From positions 1 to 31,787 of the forward strand of contig UQSK01000017.1 of assembly GCA_900543605.1 (NCBI GenBank): a stretch of DNA of 31,787 bases, written 5' to 3'. Below the pieces are notes generated by a model that was not told where the DNA came from, searched no databases, and worked only from the letters and a program-made list of their open reading frames with translations. Positions 15,775 to 23,950 of this stretch are shown here, piece by piece. Source of the stretch: an uncultured Collinsella sp. (GTDB lineage: Bacteria > Actinomycetota > Coriobacteriia > Coriobacteriales > Coriobacteriaceae). Numbering within the stretch: position 1 is the first letter of the stretch; the number at the start of each line of letters is the position of its first letter. The position numbers and the translations under genes are program-made.

Positions 15775-15811
15775 AGGATCGCACAGTCCTACATAACGTG
15801 CACTTTCGCTG

Positions 15812-15841
15812 GAGGGTCGCCGTTTGGTGGCCCTCTTTTTT
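15812..15841 (+). terminator. Intrinsic terminator upstream of alaS
   Basis: A 10-bp stem with two G-U pairs (15812-15821 with 15826-15835), a tetraloop, and six T at 15836-15841. It lies upstream of the alaS promoter, so it would stop read-through coming from the sigma-factor/permease unit rather than attenuate alaS. Confidence 0.8.
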
Positions 15842-15867
15842 GCACGGGGGCGGTTGGATGGTAATAT
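15840..15867 (+). promoter_or_regulatory. Promoter of the alaS operon
   Basis: TTGCAC (15840-15845), a 16-base spacer and TAATAT (15862-15867) form a good sigma-70 type promoter. It lies directly behind the terminator hairpin and about 40 bases before the alaS ribosome binding site. It would drive alaS through the aroB-like gene. Confidence 0.65.
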
Positions 15868-15913
15868 CGTTACGTTTGAACTGTTTCGATGTGAAACCGA
15901 GGAGATTCCCTCT

Positions 15914-18571
15914 ATGAGTGCTGACTACCCGTCAATGACTACGGCTGAGATTCGCTCTAAGTTCCTCAATTTCTTTGAGGAGCGCGGTCTTAAGCTCTAC
16001 CCTTCTTCGTCCCTCGTCCCCGACGATCCTTCGCTGCTGCTTGCCAACGCCGGCATGAACCAGTTTAAGGAGTACTACCAGGGCAAGAAGACTATGAAGG
16101 AGATCGGCGCGATCTCCTGCCAGAAGTGCGTCCGCACCAACGACATCGACTGCATCGGCGAGGACGGCCGTCATCTGTCGTTCTTCGAGATGCTCGGCGA
16201 CTTCTCCTTTGGCGGCGTCTCCAAGCAGCAGGCCTGCGCTTGGGCCTTTGAGCTCATTACCAAGGAGTTCAAGCTGCCGCTCGACCGCCTGTACTTCACC
16301 GTCTTTACCGAGGACGACGAGACCCATGACGTGTGGCGCTCTCTGGGCGTTGCCGAGGATCATATCTCGCGTCTGGGCGAGGACGACAATTTCTGGGCTG
16401 CTGGCCCCACCGGTCCCTGCGGTCCGTGCTCCGAGATCTACTTTGACATGGGTGAGGAGGTCGGCTGCGGTAGCCCCGACTGCAAGCCCGGCTGCGACTG
16501 CGACCGCTTCCTGGAGTTCTGGAACCTCGTCTTTACCCAGTACGACCGCCAGGAGGACGGCTCCATGCCGGAGCTGCCGCACCGCAACCTCGATACGGGC
16601 ATGGGCCTGGAGCGCATGGCCGCCATCATGCAGCACAAGACCGCCAACTACGACGGCGATCTGATGCAGCACCTCATCAAGCTCGGTGAGGAGATCAGCG
16701 GCAAGACCTATGACGCCGACGATTACTCCGGCGCCAGTCGTTCCCTGCGCATCATCGCCGACCACTCCCGTGCCGTTGACTTTATGATTTCCGACGGCAT
16801 CCTCCCCGGTAACGAGGGCCGCGAGTACGTCCTTCGCCGCCTGCTCCGCCGTGCCGTGTTCCACGGTCGCCTGCTGGGCATCGAGGGCGCCTTCCTGACT
16901 AAGTTCATCGACGAGGTCAACGCCCAGATGGGTGAGGCCTATCCCGAGTTGCTTAAGAACGTCGCGCTCGTTAAGGGCATCGTCGCCTCCGAGGAGGAGC
17001 GCTTCTCCACGACGCTCGACAACGGCCGCGTGTACCTGGACGAGGCCCTGGCTGCGCTCGCCGACGGCGCCGTCCTTCCGGGCGACGTTGCCTTTAAGCT
17101 GCACGACACCTTTGGTTTCCCCATCGATCTGACCGTCGAGATCGCCGGCGCTGCTGGCCACGATGTCGACATGGACGGCTTTACCGCCTGCATGGAGGAC
17201 CAGAAGGCCCGCGCTCGCGCCAATGCCAAGGGCGACGCCTGGGGCAGCTTCAACGACGTGTGGGTCGAGCTTTCCGACAAGGTCGCTGCGACTGAGTTCG
17301 ACGGCTATGACAACGACGTGATCGAGGGCGCCAAGGTTGTCGCCATCGTGCGCAACGGCGAGTCCGTCGAGTCCGCTGCCGCGGGCGAGGATGTCGAGGT
17401 CGTGCTCGACCGCACCCCGTTCTATGCCGAGATGGGCGGCCAGCAGGGCGACGCCGGCGAGCTTTCCGCCGAGGGCGTTGTGTTGACCGTTTCCGATACA
17501 AAGAACCACAACGGCCTGTATGCCCACGTCGCCCACATTGCCGAGGGCACGCTGACCGTCGGTTCAACCGTGACCGCCACGCTCGACGCCGAGCGCCGTG
17601 GCTTCCTGCGCCGCAACCACACCGCCACGCACCTGCTCGACGCCGCGCTTAAGCAGGTCCTGGGCGAGCATGTCTCCCAGGCCGGCTCGCTGGTGACGCC
17701 CGAGCACCTGCGCTTTGACTTCACACACTTTGAGGCCCTGTCCTCTGAGCAGCTCAAGGCTGTCGAGGATCTGGTCAACCAGCAGATCTTCGCTTCCAAG
17801 CCGGTCGTGACTCGCGTCATGGGCATCGACGAGGCTAAGGCTGCCGGCGCTGTCGCTCTGTTTGGAGAGAAGTACGGCGATGTCGTCCGCGTCGTCTCCG
17901 TGGGCGCCGAGGACCAGCCGTTCTCCCGCGAGCTCTGTGGTGGCACCCATGCCGCCAATACCGCCGAGATTGGCCTGTTCAAGATCATTTCCGAGTCCTC
18001 CACGGGCTCCAATGTCCGCCGTATCGAGGCCGTGACCTCTAAGGGTGCCCTCGACTACATGGCCGACCGCCTGGCGCTCGTTGACGCCGCCGCCGCTGCG
18101 CTCAAGTGCCGCGTCTACGAGGTTCCCGCCCGCGTGGAGAACCTGCAGGCCGAGCTGCGCGAGACGTCCAACAAGCTCAAAAAGGCTCTGACCGGTGGCT
18201 CCTCCGACGCCATTTCAAGTGCCATCGAGGGTGCTGTCGAGCTCGGCGGCTACAAGCTAGTCGTCGCTGAGCTCCAGGGCCTTGAGGCTGCCGACCTGCG
18301 CAACGTTTGGGATACCGTGCACCAGAAGGTCGCCGGTCCCGTCGCCTGCGTCGTCGCCAGCGTGACCGAGAAGGGCACCCCGGCCCTGCTCGCCGCCGGC
18401 ACCGATGACGCCGTGAAGGCCGGGTTCCACGCCGGTAACGTGATCAAGCAGATCGCGGGCCTGGTCGATGGTCGCGGTGGCGGTCGTCCCAACATGGCCC
18501 AGGCCGGTGGCAAGAATGCTGCCGGCATCGCCGATGCCCTCGCGGCCGCTAAGACCGCGCTCGGTGCCTAA
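15914..18571 (+). CDS. alaS: Alanyl-tRNA synthetase
   Basis: Class II synthetase charging tRNA-Ala, 885 residues, a normal length. The catalytic core opens with the family-typical TTAEIRSKFLNFFEERG and includes GMNQFKEYY. The editing domain has HTATH at 569-573 and CGGTH at 675-679, the four zinc ligands. The C-terminal DHHA1-type region ends with the glycine-rich GRGGGRPNMAQAGG. The start is the ATG at 15914 with GAGGAGA 8 bases upstream; the open frame to 15824 runs through the promoter and is not coding. It is the first gene of a six-gene unit, with ruvX 17 bases downstream. Confidence 0.97.
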   Translation: MSADYPSMTTAEIRSKFLNFFEERGLKLYPSSSLVPDDPSLLLANAGMNQFKEYYQGKKTMKEIGAISCQKCVRTNDIDCIGEDGRHLSFFEMLGDFSFGGVSKQQACAWAFELITKEFKLPLDRLYFTVFTEDDETHDVWRSLGVAEDHISRLGEDDNFWAAGPTGPCGPCSEIYFDMGEEVGCGSPDCKPGCDCDRFLEFWNLVFTQYDRQEDGSMPELPHRNLDTGMGLERMAAIMQHKTANYDGDLMQHLIKLGEEISGKTYDADDYSGASRSLRIIADHSRAVDFMISDGILPGNEGREYVLRRLLRRAVFHGRLLGIEGAFLTKFIDEVNAQMGEAYPELLKNVALVKGIVASEEERFSTTLDNGRVYLDEALAALADGAVLPGDVAFKLHDTFGFPIDLTVEIAGAAGHDVDMDGFTACMEDQKARARANAKGDAWGSFNDVWVELSDKVAATEFDGYDNDVIEGAKVVAIVRNGESVESAAAGEDVEVVLDRTPFYAEMGGQQGDAGELSAEGVVLTVSDTKNHNGLYAHVAHIAEGTLTVGSTVTATLDAERRGFLRRNHTATHLLDAALKQVLGEHVSQAGSLVTPEHLRFDFTHFEALSSEQLKAVEDLVNQQIFASKPVVTRVMGIDEAKAAGAVALFGEKYGDVVRVVSVGAEDQPFSRELCGGTHAANTAEIGLFKIISESSTGSNVRRIEAVTSKGALDYMADRLALVDAAAAALKCRVYEVPARVENLQAELRETSNKLKKALTGGSSDAISSAIEGAVELGGYKLVVAELQGLEAADLRNVWDTVHQKVAGPVACVVASVTEKGTPALLAAGTDDAVKAGFHAGNVIKQIAGLVDGRGGGRPNMAQAGGKNAAGIADALAAAKTALGA

Positions 18572-18588
18572 GAATCTAAGAAGTCACT

Positions 18589-19017
18589 GTGGTCGCGCTT
18601 GCGCTGGACATAGGGGAGACCAGGATCGGCATTGCCGTCTCGAGCCGTGATGGCAAGATGGCGATGCCCGTCAAGGTGCTCCCGGCCGCCGAGGTCACCG
18701 GTATGGCCAAGACGTTCCGCTACCTGGTCGAGGACTATGAGCCCGACATCCTGGTAAGCGGACGTCCCCTAACCATGGCTGGTGAGCCCGGCCCCCAGGC
18801 CGAGCGCGTCGCCGCCGTGGCCCAAAAGATTGCCGACGAACTCGAACTTCCGCTGGAGTTTGAGGATGAGCGTCTGTCCTCGCAGGAGGCCAAGCGAATC
18901 CTGCGAGAGCAGGGACTTAACGAAAAGCAGATGAGGGGCAAGATTGACATGATTGCCGCCAGCCTGTTCCTGCAGACATGGCTCGATCGTAAAAACGAGG
19001 AGGGTCAGCATGCCTAG
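18589..19017 (+). CDS. ruvX: RuvX/YqgF-family Holliday junction resolvase-like protein
   Basis: A 142-residue RNase H-fold protein. The catalytic segment ALDIGETRIGIAVS carries Asp7. Downstream, VSGRPLTMAGEPGPQA and the FEDERLSSQEAKR and DMIAASLFLQTWL segments are typical of the family. It has been linked to pre-16S rRNA 5' processing as well as to junction resolution. It starts with a GTG 17 bases after alaS, with a weak AAGAAG site. Its 3' end overlaps the mltG start by 8 bases. The alaS-ruvX-mltG order is widespread in Gram-positive bacteria. Confidence 0.92.
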   Translation: MVALALDIGETRIGIAVSSRDGKMAMPVKVLPAAEVTGMAKTFRYLVEDYEPDILVSGRPLTMAGEPGPQAERVAAVAQKIADELELPLEFEDERLSSQEAKRILREQGLNEKQMRGKIDMIAASLFLQTWLDRKNEEGQHA

Positions 19018-20380
19018 CGCTTCCGATCCGCGTCAGCCGATTCGCCAGGGGCAGCCCGCGCCGCGTCCTGTCCAGGCAGGTCAGCGCTCGGTGCAGCCGA
19101 TGCCGCGTCCGGCTCAGCCCTCCTCGCATGCGGCCCGTCCCGCCCAGCGAGCGACTCAGCAGCCAACTGCCCGTACGACGCAACCCACTGGCGGCACTCG
19201 TTTTACGCAGCAGGCTCCTACGCAACGCGCACAGGCTCCTCAATCGCAGCCTCATGCGCATCGCGCTCATGGCTCGCACGGCGTGGCTCCCGCGACGCGT
19301 TCGAGCTACAACACGCATGCTCGCCGTGGCGCTCAAAAGAAAAGCTCCCCGGTGCCTATGATTATCGGTGGCGTCGCTGCCGTGCTTTCGCTTGTCGCGA
19401 TCGTTTTCTTTGTCGTGCCAGCTGTCAAGGGCTTCTTTGCCGGCGAGGATGCGAACGTCGCTGCTGGCCAGCAAGTTACTATCACGATTCCCGATGGTGC
19501 CTCGGGTGACAGCATCGCTTCGATTCTCTCCGAGAACCATATCGTCGAAAATCCCAAGGATTATTACGCTGCGGTCAAAAAGCTCAACGCCGATATGTCT
19601 CTCAAGCCGGGTAAGTATTCGTTCACCACACTCATGGATGCCTCGAAGGTCGTCCAGCAGCTTATGGAAGGTCCCAACGCCGGCTCCGATGCGCTCACGA
19701 TTCCTGAGGGCCTGACGGTCGATCAGGTCGCCGACCGCGTGGCCAAGGCGTACGACAGCATTTCTAAGGAGGACTTCCTTAACCAGGCCAAGGCGAGCAA
19801 TTATGTGAATGATTACGCTTTCCTTAAAGACGCCGCGAACGATTCGCTCGAGGGCTTCCTATTCCCTAAGACCTATTCGTTGGGTAAGGACCCGTCTGCC
19901 GATGATGTGATTCGCGCCATGCTCGACCAGTTCAACGCCGAGTATAAGTCGCTCGACTTTGCCAGCTGCGAGGCCAAGATCAAGGAGCGCTATGGCGTGG
20001 AGATGTCCGATTACGACATCGTTAACCTTGCCTCGATCGTCGAGCGCGAGGGCCTCAACGCCGATCAGCGCGCGCATGTGGCATCGGTTTTCTATAACCG
20101 TTTGGCCGGCAAGCTCGATGGCCTGCGTTACCTCAATAGCGATGCGACCATGATGTATGTCACCGGCGGCGAGGTTACCGCCGACGACCTGCAGAGCGAT
20201 AGCCCATATAACACCTATAAGCACGAGGGCCTGCCGCCCACGCCCATCTGCTCTCCGTCGCTCGAGGCGCTCAAGGCTACCCTTGAGCCGACCGACTCCG
20301 ATGACCTGTATTTCTACATTACACAGGATGAGGAGTATTTCTCGAAGACCTACGAAGAGCATCAACAGTCTTGGAATTGA
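19010..20380 (+). CDS. mltG: Endolytic transglycosylase MltG with long disordered N-terminus
   Basis: A membrane-anchored lytic enzyme that cuts nascent peptidoglycan strands. The product is 456 residues. Residues 1-115 are a low-complexity Pro/Gln/Arg/Ala-rich, presumably cytoplasmic region. One membrane helix spans about 117-139. The periplasm-side YceG domain follows, with EGFLFPKTY (281-289), ASIVERE where Glu345 matches the catalytic Glu, VFYNRL, and the final SPYNTYKHEGLPPTPI segment. The start at 19010 has GAGGAGGG 5 bases upstream inside ruvX. The next gene starts 2 bases after its stop. The long proline/glutamine-rich cytoplasmic part is larger than in most MltG proteins. Confidence 0.94.
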   Translation: MPSASDPRQPIRQGQPAPRPVQAGQRSVQPMPRPAQPSSHAARPAQRATQQPTARTTQPTGGTRFTQQAPTQRAQAPQSQPHAHRAHGSHGVAPATRSSYNTHARRGAQKKSSPVPMIIGGVAAVLSLVAIVFFVVPAVKGFFAGEDANVAAGQQVTITIPDGASGDSIASILSENHIVENPKDYYAAVKKLNADMSLKPGKYSFTTLMDASKVVQQLMEGPNAGSDALTIPEGLTVDQVADRVAKAYDSISKEDFLNQAKASNYVNDYAFLKDAANDSLEGFLFPKTYSLGKDPSADDVIRAMLDQFNAEYKSLDFASCEAKIKERYGVEMSDYDIVNLASIVEREGLNADQRAHVASVFYNRLAGKLDGLRYLNSDATMMYVTGGEVTADDLQSDSPYNTYKHEGLPPTPICSPSLEALKATLEPTDSDDLYFYITQDEEYFSKTYEEHQQSWN

Positions 20381-20382
20381 TT

Positions 20383-20880
20383 ATGAGGATTTTTAGCCCC
20401 AAACGATATGTTGCCTCGGTCGATCGCATCGACCTCGATACCCTCTGGGCCGACGGCAAGCGTGCCATTCTACTCGACCGTGACAATACCCTGGTGCCGC
20501 GCGATACCGAGCAGGTTCCCGCTGCGGTCTCCGCTTGGCTCGAAGCCGCCCATGCCAAGGGCTTTAAGCTGTGCATGGTGTCCAATAACTGGCATCGCGA
20601 CCAGGTCATGGCATCGGCGCGCGAGTTGGGGCTCGAGGCCATCAGCCATGCCATGAAGCCAGCGCCATTTGCCCTCAAAGCGGGTCTTAAGCGTCTGGGC
20701 GCCACGGCCGACGAGGCCGTGCTGATCGGCGATCAGCTTTACACGGACGTGTGGAGCGGTAACTTTGCCGGTGTTGACACTATTCTGGTCAAGCCGCAGG
20801 CAACCCAGGACCTGTGGTATACGCAGATCTTCCGTATTTTTGAGCGCCGGGCCCTGCGCGACCTTCCCTGCGAGGAATAG
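20383..20880 (+). CDS. yqeG: YqeG-family HAD-IIIA phosphatase
   Basis: A 165-residue HAD-superfamily protein. The nucleophile motif is LDRDNTLV with Asp32 and Asp34. The second motif is VSNN, followed by a KPAPFAL Lys region and the IGDQLYTDVWSGN motif with its acidic residues. Members resemble phosphatidylglycerophosphate phosphatases (eukaryotic PTPMT/Gep4-like) and often sit beside shikimate genes and yqeH in Firmicutes, but the substrate is not proven. The start is the ATG at 20383, two bases after mltG. The upstream in-frame codon at 20371 lies inside mltG. It is followed after 8 bases by aroK. Confidence 0.88.
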   Translation: MRIFSPKRYVASVDRIDLDTLWADGKRAILLDRDNTLVPRDTEQVPAAVSAWLEAAHAKGFKLCMVSNNWHRDQVMASARELGLEAISHAMKPAPFALKAGLKRLGATADEAVLIGDQLYTDVWSGNFAGVDTILVKPQATQDLWYTQIFRIFERRALRDLPCEE

Positions 20881-20888
20881 GTTTCGCC

Positions 20889-21422
20889 ATGTCTCAGCAC
20901 ATCAAACACGGCTGCGACCATATCTTCTTTATCGGCTTTTTGGGCGCGGGCAAGTCGACGCTTGCGCGCAACGTGGGCACTATGTTCAAGCGTCGATTCA
21001 TCGATACCGATCGTTTGGTTGTGCGTCGATGCGGCAAGTCGGTGACCGAGATATTTGAGACCGAGGGCGAGGATCGTTTTCGCGAGCTCGAGACCTCGGC
21101 ACTCCGTTCGCTTCAAAGCGAGCGCAGCCTGCTGGTATCGTGCGGGGGTGGCATCGTCGAGACGCCGGTGAACATTGAGTTGATGCACGAGATGGGTACA
21201 TGCGTGTACCTCGAAGGCGACTTTGAGGACTCGTTGCGCCAGATCCGTCGCTCCGATACCCGGCCCGATTTCCGCTCGCCCGAGCATGCTGCGCGCCTGT
21301 TTGAGCATCGCCGTCCGCTGTATCGCCAGGCCGCCGATATTACCCTTGATATTCGCAACAAGTCCTTCGAGGACGTTTCCTACCTTTGTGCCGAGAAGCT
21401 TTTGGAGCGTGGACTGCTATGA
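20889..21422 (+). CDS. aroK: Shikimate kinase
   Basis: Cytosolic kinase making shikimate 3-phosphate in the chorismate pathway. The 177-residue product has a P-loop GFLGAGKST (16-24), the DTD shikimate-binding motif (39-41), FRE with Arg65, the CGGG motif (Gly86-88), a lid segment around DTRPDFRS and the RRPLYRQ arginine. All key residues appear intact, unlike the neighbouring AroB homologue. The ribosome binding site is weak, so translation may depend on coupling with yqeG. It overlaps the next gene by 4 bases (ATGA). Confidence 0.92.
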   Translation: MSQHIKHGCDHIFFIGFLGAGKSTLARNVGTMFKRRFIDTDRLVVRRCGKSVTEIFETEGEDRFRELETSALRSLQSERSLLVSCGGGIVETPVNIELMHEMGTCVYLEGDFEDSLRQIRRSDTRPDFRSPEHAARLFEHRRPLYRQAADITLDIRNKSFEDVSYLCAEKLLERGLL

Positions 21423-22528
21423 TTCGCCGTCAACTTATCAATTTCCAAAACCGCAGTGTCGATGTCCGCGTCGGATTTGGCGCGTTCGAGGAGCTGCCTC
21501 GCATGTTTGCCTCGGCTGTGGGCAAGCCTAAGCGCGCGATGGTGGTTTGGAACGACGCCACATCCGAGCGTTTTGGTGAGGTCGTCGAGCATGCGCTGGT
21601 CGACGCCGGTTTTGCCGTGTCGCTGCTAGTCCTCGAGGTTTCGCCTGCTGGTGCCATGCTGACCGATGCCGATGCTATCTTTGGCGCCCTTTCTGCCAAC
21701 GGTATTACCTGCGACGATCTGGTTGTCGCCGTTGGCAATGCCGCAACCTGCTCGGTTGTTAGCTGGTGCGCCAACCAGTGGTGTGGCCGAACCGAGTGCG
21801 CGCTGCTGCCGACGACCTTCGACGCCATGCTCACGGTTGCGACGACCATGAAGCCGCTTGTCGCCTCGTCGGCGAATGCGCTTCCCGCTATCGCGTTCCG
21901 TCCCGAACCGGGCTTGGTCGTGTGTGACCTCGGCCTTGTTCGCGAGGCGGACCCCGAAGACCTCAAGCTCGGCTATGTGGTACTTGTTGGCACCATGCTT
22001 TCGAGCAGCAAGTCCCGCTGGAATCAGTTTACTGAGACCGTCCCCGAGATTCTCGCGGGCGAGGAGGTCGCGCTCGTCAATGCCGTTCAATGGTCTCAGA
22101 CTGCCCGCAAGGACGTACTGGTGGCCACGAACCCGAGCGCCCGCCATGCGCTCGATTTTGGCAAGACGGGGAAGCGTACCTTGCGCGCCTGCTTGGGCGA
22201 TGCCGCTTCGCAGGTCCCTGCCTACCAGCTGTTGTCCGAGGGCATGCGCTTTGAGGCGCGCCTTGCCCACGACGCCTGCGACTTTGATATCGATTACGTC
22301 TTTGAGGTCGATGACTGCTTGGAGGACTTTGGTATCGAGGAGCTTGCCTTCGATCTGGAGCCTGCCGCATATATCGAGGAGTTCCGCAAGCAGCAGTTCG
22401 CCCGCTCGAACCGCAGCATGCTGCCGCTGCCCGCGGCACTCGGCGCCATTCGCCTAACGAGCGTTGAGGACGAGGTTCTTGAGCGCCATGCTCACGCCTA
22501 CTTGGCTTCTCGCAAAGAACTTCTCTAA
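21419..22528 (+). CDS. 3-dehydroquinate synthase (AroB) homologue lacking catalytic residues
   Basis: A 369-residue protein co-linear with AroB over its full length. DDLVVAVG, LLPTTFDAML, VVCDLGLV, LDFGKTG and LLSEGM match AroB's TLVALG, QVPTTLLSQV, VVVDLDCL, LNLGHTFG and HGEAVAAGM. The functional sites do not match. The GGGVVGD NAD loop reads VGNAATCSV (105-113). The metal ligands are replaced by Tyr186 (Glu in GLAEVIKYG), Lys249 (His in GHTFGH) and about Pro267 (His in HGEAV). Lys145 is kept. Coding is intact and translation is coupled to aroK, so it is not a decayed pseudogene. A non-catalytic or repurposed role is inferred. Synthase activity looks unlikely. Confidence 0.78.
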   Translation: MIRRQLINFQNRSVDVRVGFGAFEELPRMFASAVGKPKRAMVVWNDATSERFGEVVEHALVDAGFAVSLLVLEVSPAGAMLTDADAIFGALSANGITCDDLVVAVGNAATCSVVSWCANQWCGRTECALLPTTFDAMLTVATTMKPLVASSANALPAIAFRPEPGLVVCDLGLVREADPEDLKLGYVVLVGTMLSSSKSRWNQFTETVPEILAGEEVALVNAVQWSQTARKDVLVATNPSARHALDFGKTGKRTLRACLGDAASQVPAYQLLSEGMRFEARLAHDACDFDIDYVFEVDDCLEDFGIEELAFDLEPAAYIEEFRKQQFARSNRSMLPLPAALGAIRLTSVEDEVLERHAHAYLASRKELL

Positions 22529-22534
22529 GATTTA

Positions 22535-22563
22535 TTGACATCCATCGTCTTTCGTATCATGTT
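22535..22563 (+). promoter_or_regulatory. Candidate pepQ promoter
   Basis: A perfect TTGACA (22535-22540) lies just after the aroB-like stop. The best -10 is either TATCAT (22555-22560, spacer 14) or CATGTT (22558-22563, spacer 17). Both are imperfect, but the -35 box and location make a promoter likely. Confidence 0.45.
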
Positions 22564-22565
22564 GA

Positions 22566-22637
22566 GGGACGGGTTTTCAATCGGTTGCAGATCGCATGCG
22601 ATTCCGTCGTTCGGTTGAGACCCGTCCCGCACTTTTT
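22566..22637 (+). promoter_or_regulatory. Long leader hairpin before pepQ, attenuator or terminator
   Basis: GGGACGGGT (22566-22574) pairs perfectly with ACCCGTCCC (22620-22628), extended inward by TCAA/TTGA. The 34-nt apical region contains the 12-bp palindrome ATCGCATGCGAT (22591-22602). Five T follow at 22633-22637. It may end the alaS-aroB transcript, or attenuate pepQ if transcription starts at the TTGACA box. I recognise no known riboswitch class. Confidence 0.55.
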
Positions 22638-22660
22638 GAGACAATAAGAAAGGAATCTGC

Positions 22661-23791
22661 ATGTCTGAGTTTGCTGCCGGTCCTGCCGGTCGTATCGAGC
22701 GTGTCCGTGCCCTGATGGTCGAGCGCGGCTACGATGCCATCGTGGTGCGCGACGAGGCCAATCTTCGTTGGCTCACGGGCGTGAAGGGCGTCTTCGACTA
22801 CACCTTCGAGTTCCCGCACGCGGCGTTTATTACGGCTGACCAGTGCCTGTTCCATACCGATTCGCGCTACCTCAACAGCTTTGAGGAGAACACGCCCGCC
22901 GGCAGCCCTTGGGTCTACGACATGGACGAGGGCACCATCCCCGGTTGGGTCGCCGGCAAGATCGCAGCCAACAAGTGTCGCGTCTGCGCTGTCGAGGACG
23001 ACATGCAGATCAACTTCTACCAGGGTATTCAGCGTGGCCTGGAGGACCGCTCCGTTGCCTGCATGTTGCCGCTGATGCACGACGACATTCGCAAGATGCG
23101 CGCCATCAAGGACGCCGAGGAGATTGAGCTCATGCGCCATGCGCAGTCGATCACCGACGCCGCCTTCCAGCATATGCTTGGCTTTATTAAGCCCGGTATG
23201 ACCGAGAAGCAGGTTCGCAACGAGCTCGAGAACTTTATGTTCGCCAACGGCGCCGACAGCCTGGCCTTCGGCTCTATTGTGGCGAGCGGCCCCAATACCG
23301 CCAACCCGCATGCCGTGCCGAGTGACCGCGTGATCGAGAAGGGCGATTTCGTTCTCATGGATTACGGTGCGGGCTACTGCGATTATCGTTCCGACATGAC
23401 GCGCACCGTCGTGATGGGCGAGCCTACCCAGGAGCAGCTCGACCTGTACGCGCTCGTGCGCCGTACGCACGAGGAGTGCGTCGCCGCCATCCATCCGGGC
23501 GTCGAGGGCAACGACATTTTCAAGCTTTCCAAGAAGATCATCGGCGATGCCGGCTGTGGCGATTACTACAACCATGGTCTGGGCCACGGCGTGGGCATCG
23601 ACATCCATGAGCTGCCCAACTTCAACCGCAGCAAGAACACCATCGAGGTCGGCTCGGTTATCACCATGGAGCCCGGCGTGTATCTGCCCGGTGTGGGCGG
23701 CGTGCGCCTGGAGGACTACGGCGTGGTCACCGAGAACGGCTACGAGCCTTTCACCAAGACCCCGCACGACCTGCACATCATCGATTGCTAG
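22661..23791 (+). CDS. pepQ: M24-family Xaa-Pro aminopeptidase/dipeptidase
   Basis: A 376-residue cytosolic metallopeptidase that acts on peptides with proline in the second position. The N-terminal creatinase-like domain covers about 1-130. The pita-bread domain follows with the five metal ligands: Asp in VLMDYGAG, Asp in YRSDMTRT, His in GLGHGVGIDIHE, Glu in TMEPGVY and Glu in VRLEDYG. All are present. AAAGGA lies 6 bases before the ATG. The gene has its own promoter candidate and terminator. The position between the aro genes and efp is conserved in many Gram-positives, where it is called pepQ, pepP or ypdF. The choice among these names is uncertain. Confidence 0.9.
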   Translation: MSEFAAGPAGRIERVRALMVERGYDAIVVRDEANLRWLTGVKGVFDYTFEFPHAAFITADQCLFHTDSRYLNSFEENTPAGSPWVYDMDEGTIPGWVAGKIAANKCRVCAVEDDMQINFYQGIQRGLEDRSVACMLPLMHDDIRKMRAIKDAEEIELMRHAQSITDAAFQHMLGFIKPGMTEKQVRNELENFMFANGADSLAFGSIVASGPNTANPHAVPSDRVIEKGDFVLMDYGAGYCDYRSDMTRTVVMGEPTQEQLDLYALVRRTHEECVAAIHPGVEGNDIFKLSKKIIGDAGCGDYYNHGLGHGVGIDIHELPNFNRSKNTIEVGSVITMEPGVYLPGVGGVRLEDYGVVTENGYEPFTKTPHDLHIIDC

Positions 23792-23813
23792 CCCATTTCG
23801 ATAGATTTTTGGG

Positions 23814-23856
23814 GCGGGGCGTCCGGAGCACTTCGGGCGCCCCGCGTTCTCTTTTT
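23814..23856 (+). terminator. Intrinsic terminator of pepQ
   Basis: A GC-rich stem of about 13 bp (from 23814, with the right arm ending at 23845) contains a G-U pair. It is followed by a T-rich tract at 23847-23856. Confidence 0.88.
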
Positions 23857-23887
23857 ATGCGCTCGCTGCAGGCGCCGTCTGCAAGTG

Positions 23888-23893
23888 TATAAT
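23888..23893 (+). promoter_or_regulatory. Candidate -10 box of the efp operon
   Basis: A perfect TATAAT follows the pepQ terminator by about 30 bases and lies 58 bases before the efp start. No good -35 is seen at 16-18 bases upstream. Confidence 0.55.
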
Positions 23894-23950
23894 TTCGGTC
23901 GTATGTAATTTGGACGCTTGTGCGTCCTGCCCATAACAAGAAAGGTCGCT

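Noticed and set aside
15812..15841. Hairpin with T-run as an attenuator in the alaS leader
   Set aside because: The better promoter (15840-15867) lies after the hairpin, so the hairpin would not be in the main alaS transcript.
15932..17536. A 534-codon reverse-strand open frame opposite alaS
   Set aside because: Same antisense artefact; composition is a repetitive mix of Val, Leu, Gly and Asp with no family resemblance.
21419..22528. The aroB-like gene as a pseudogene
   Set aside because: There is no frameshift or stop, the length is full, codon use is normal and translation is coupled to aroK, so it is reported as an intact gene for a changed protein.
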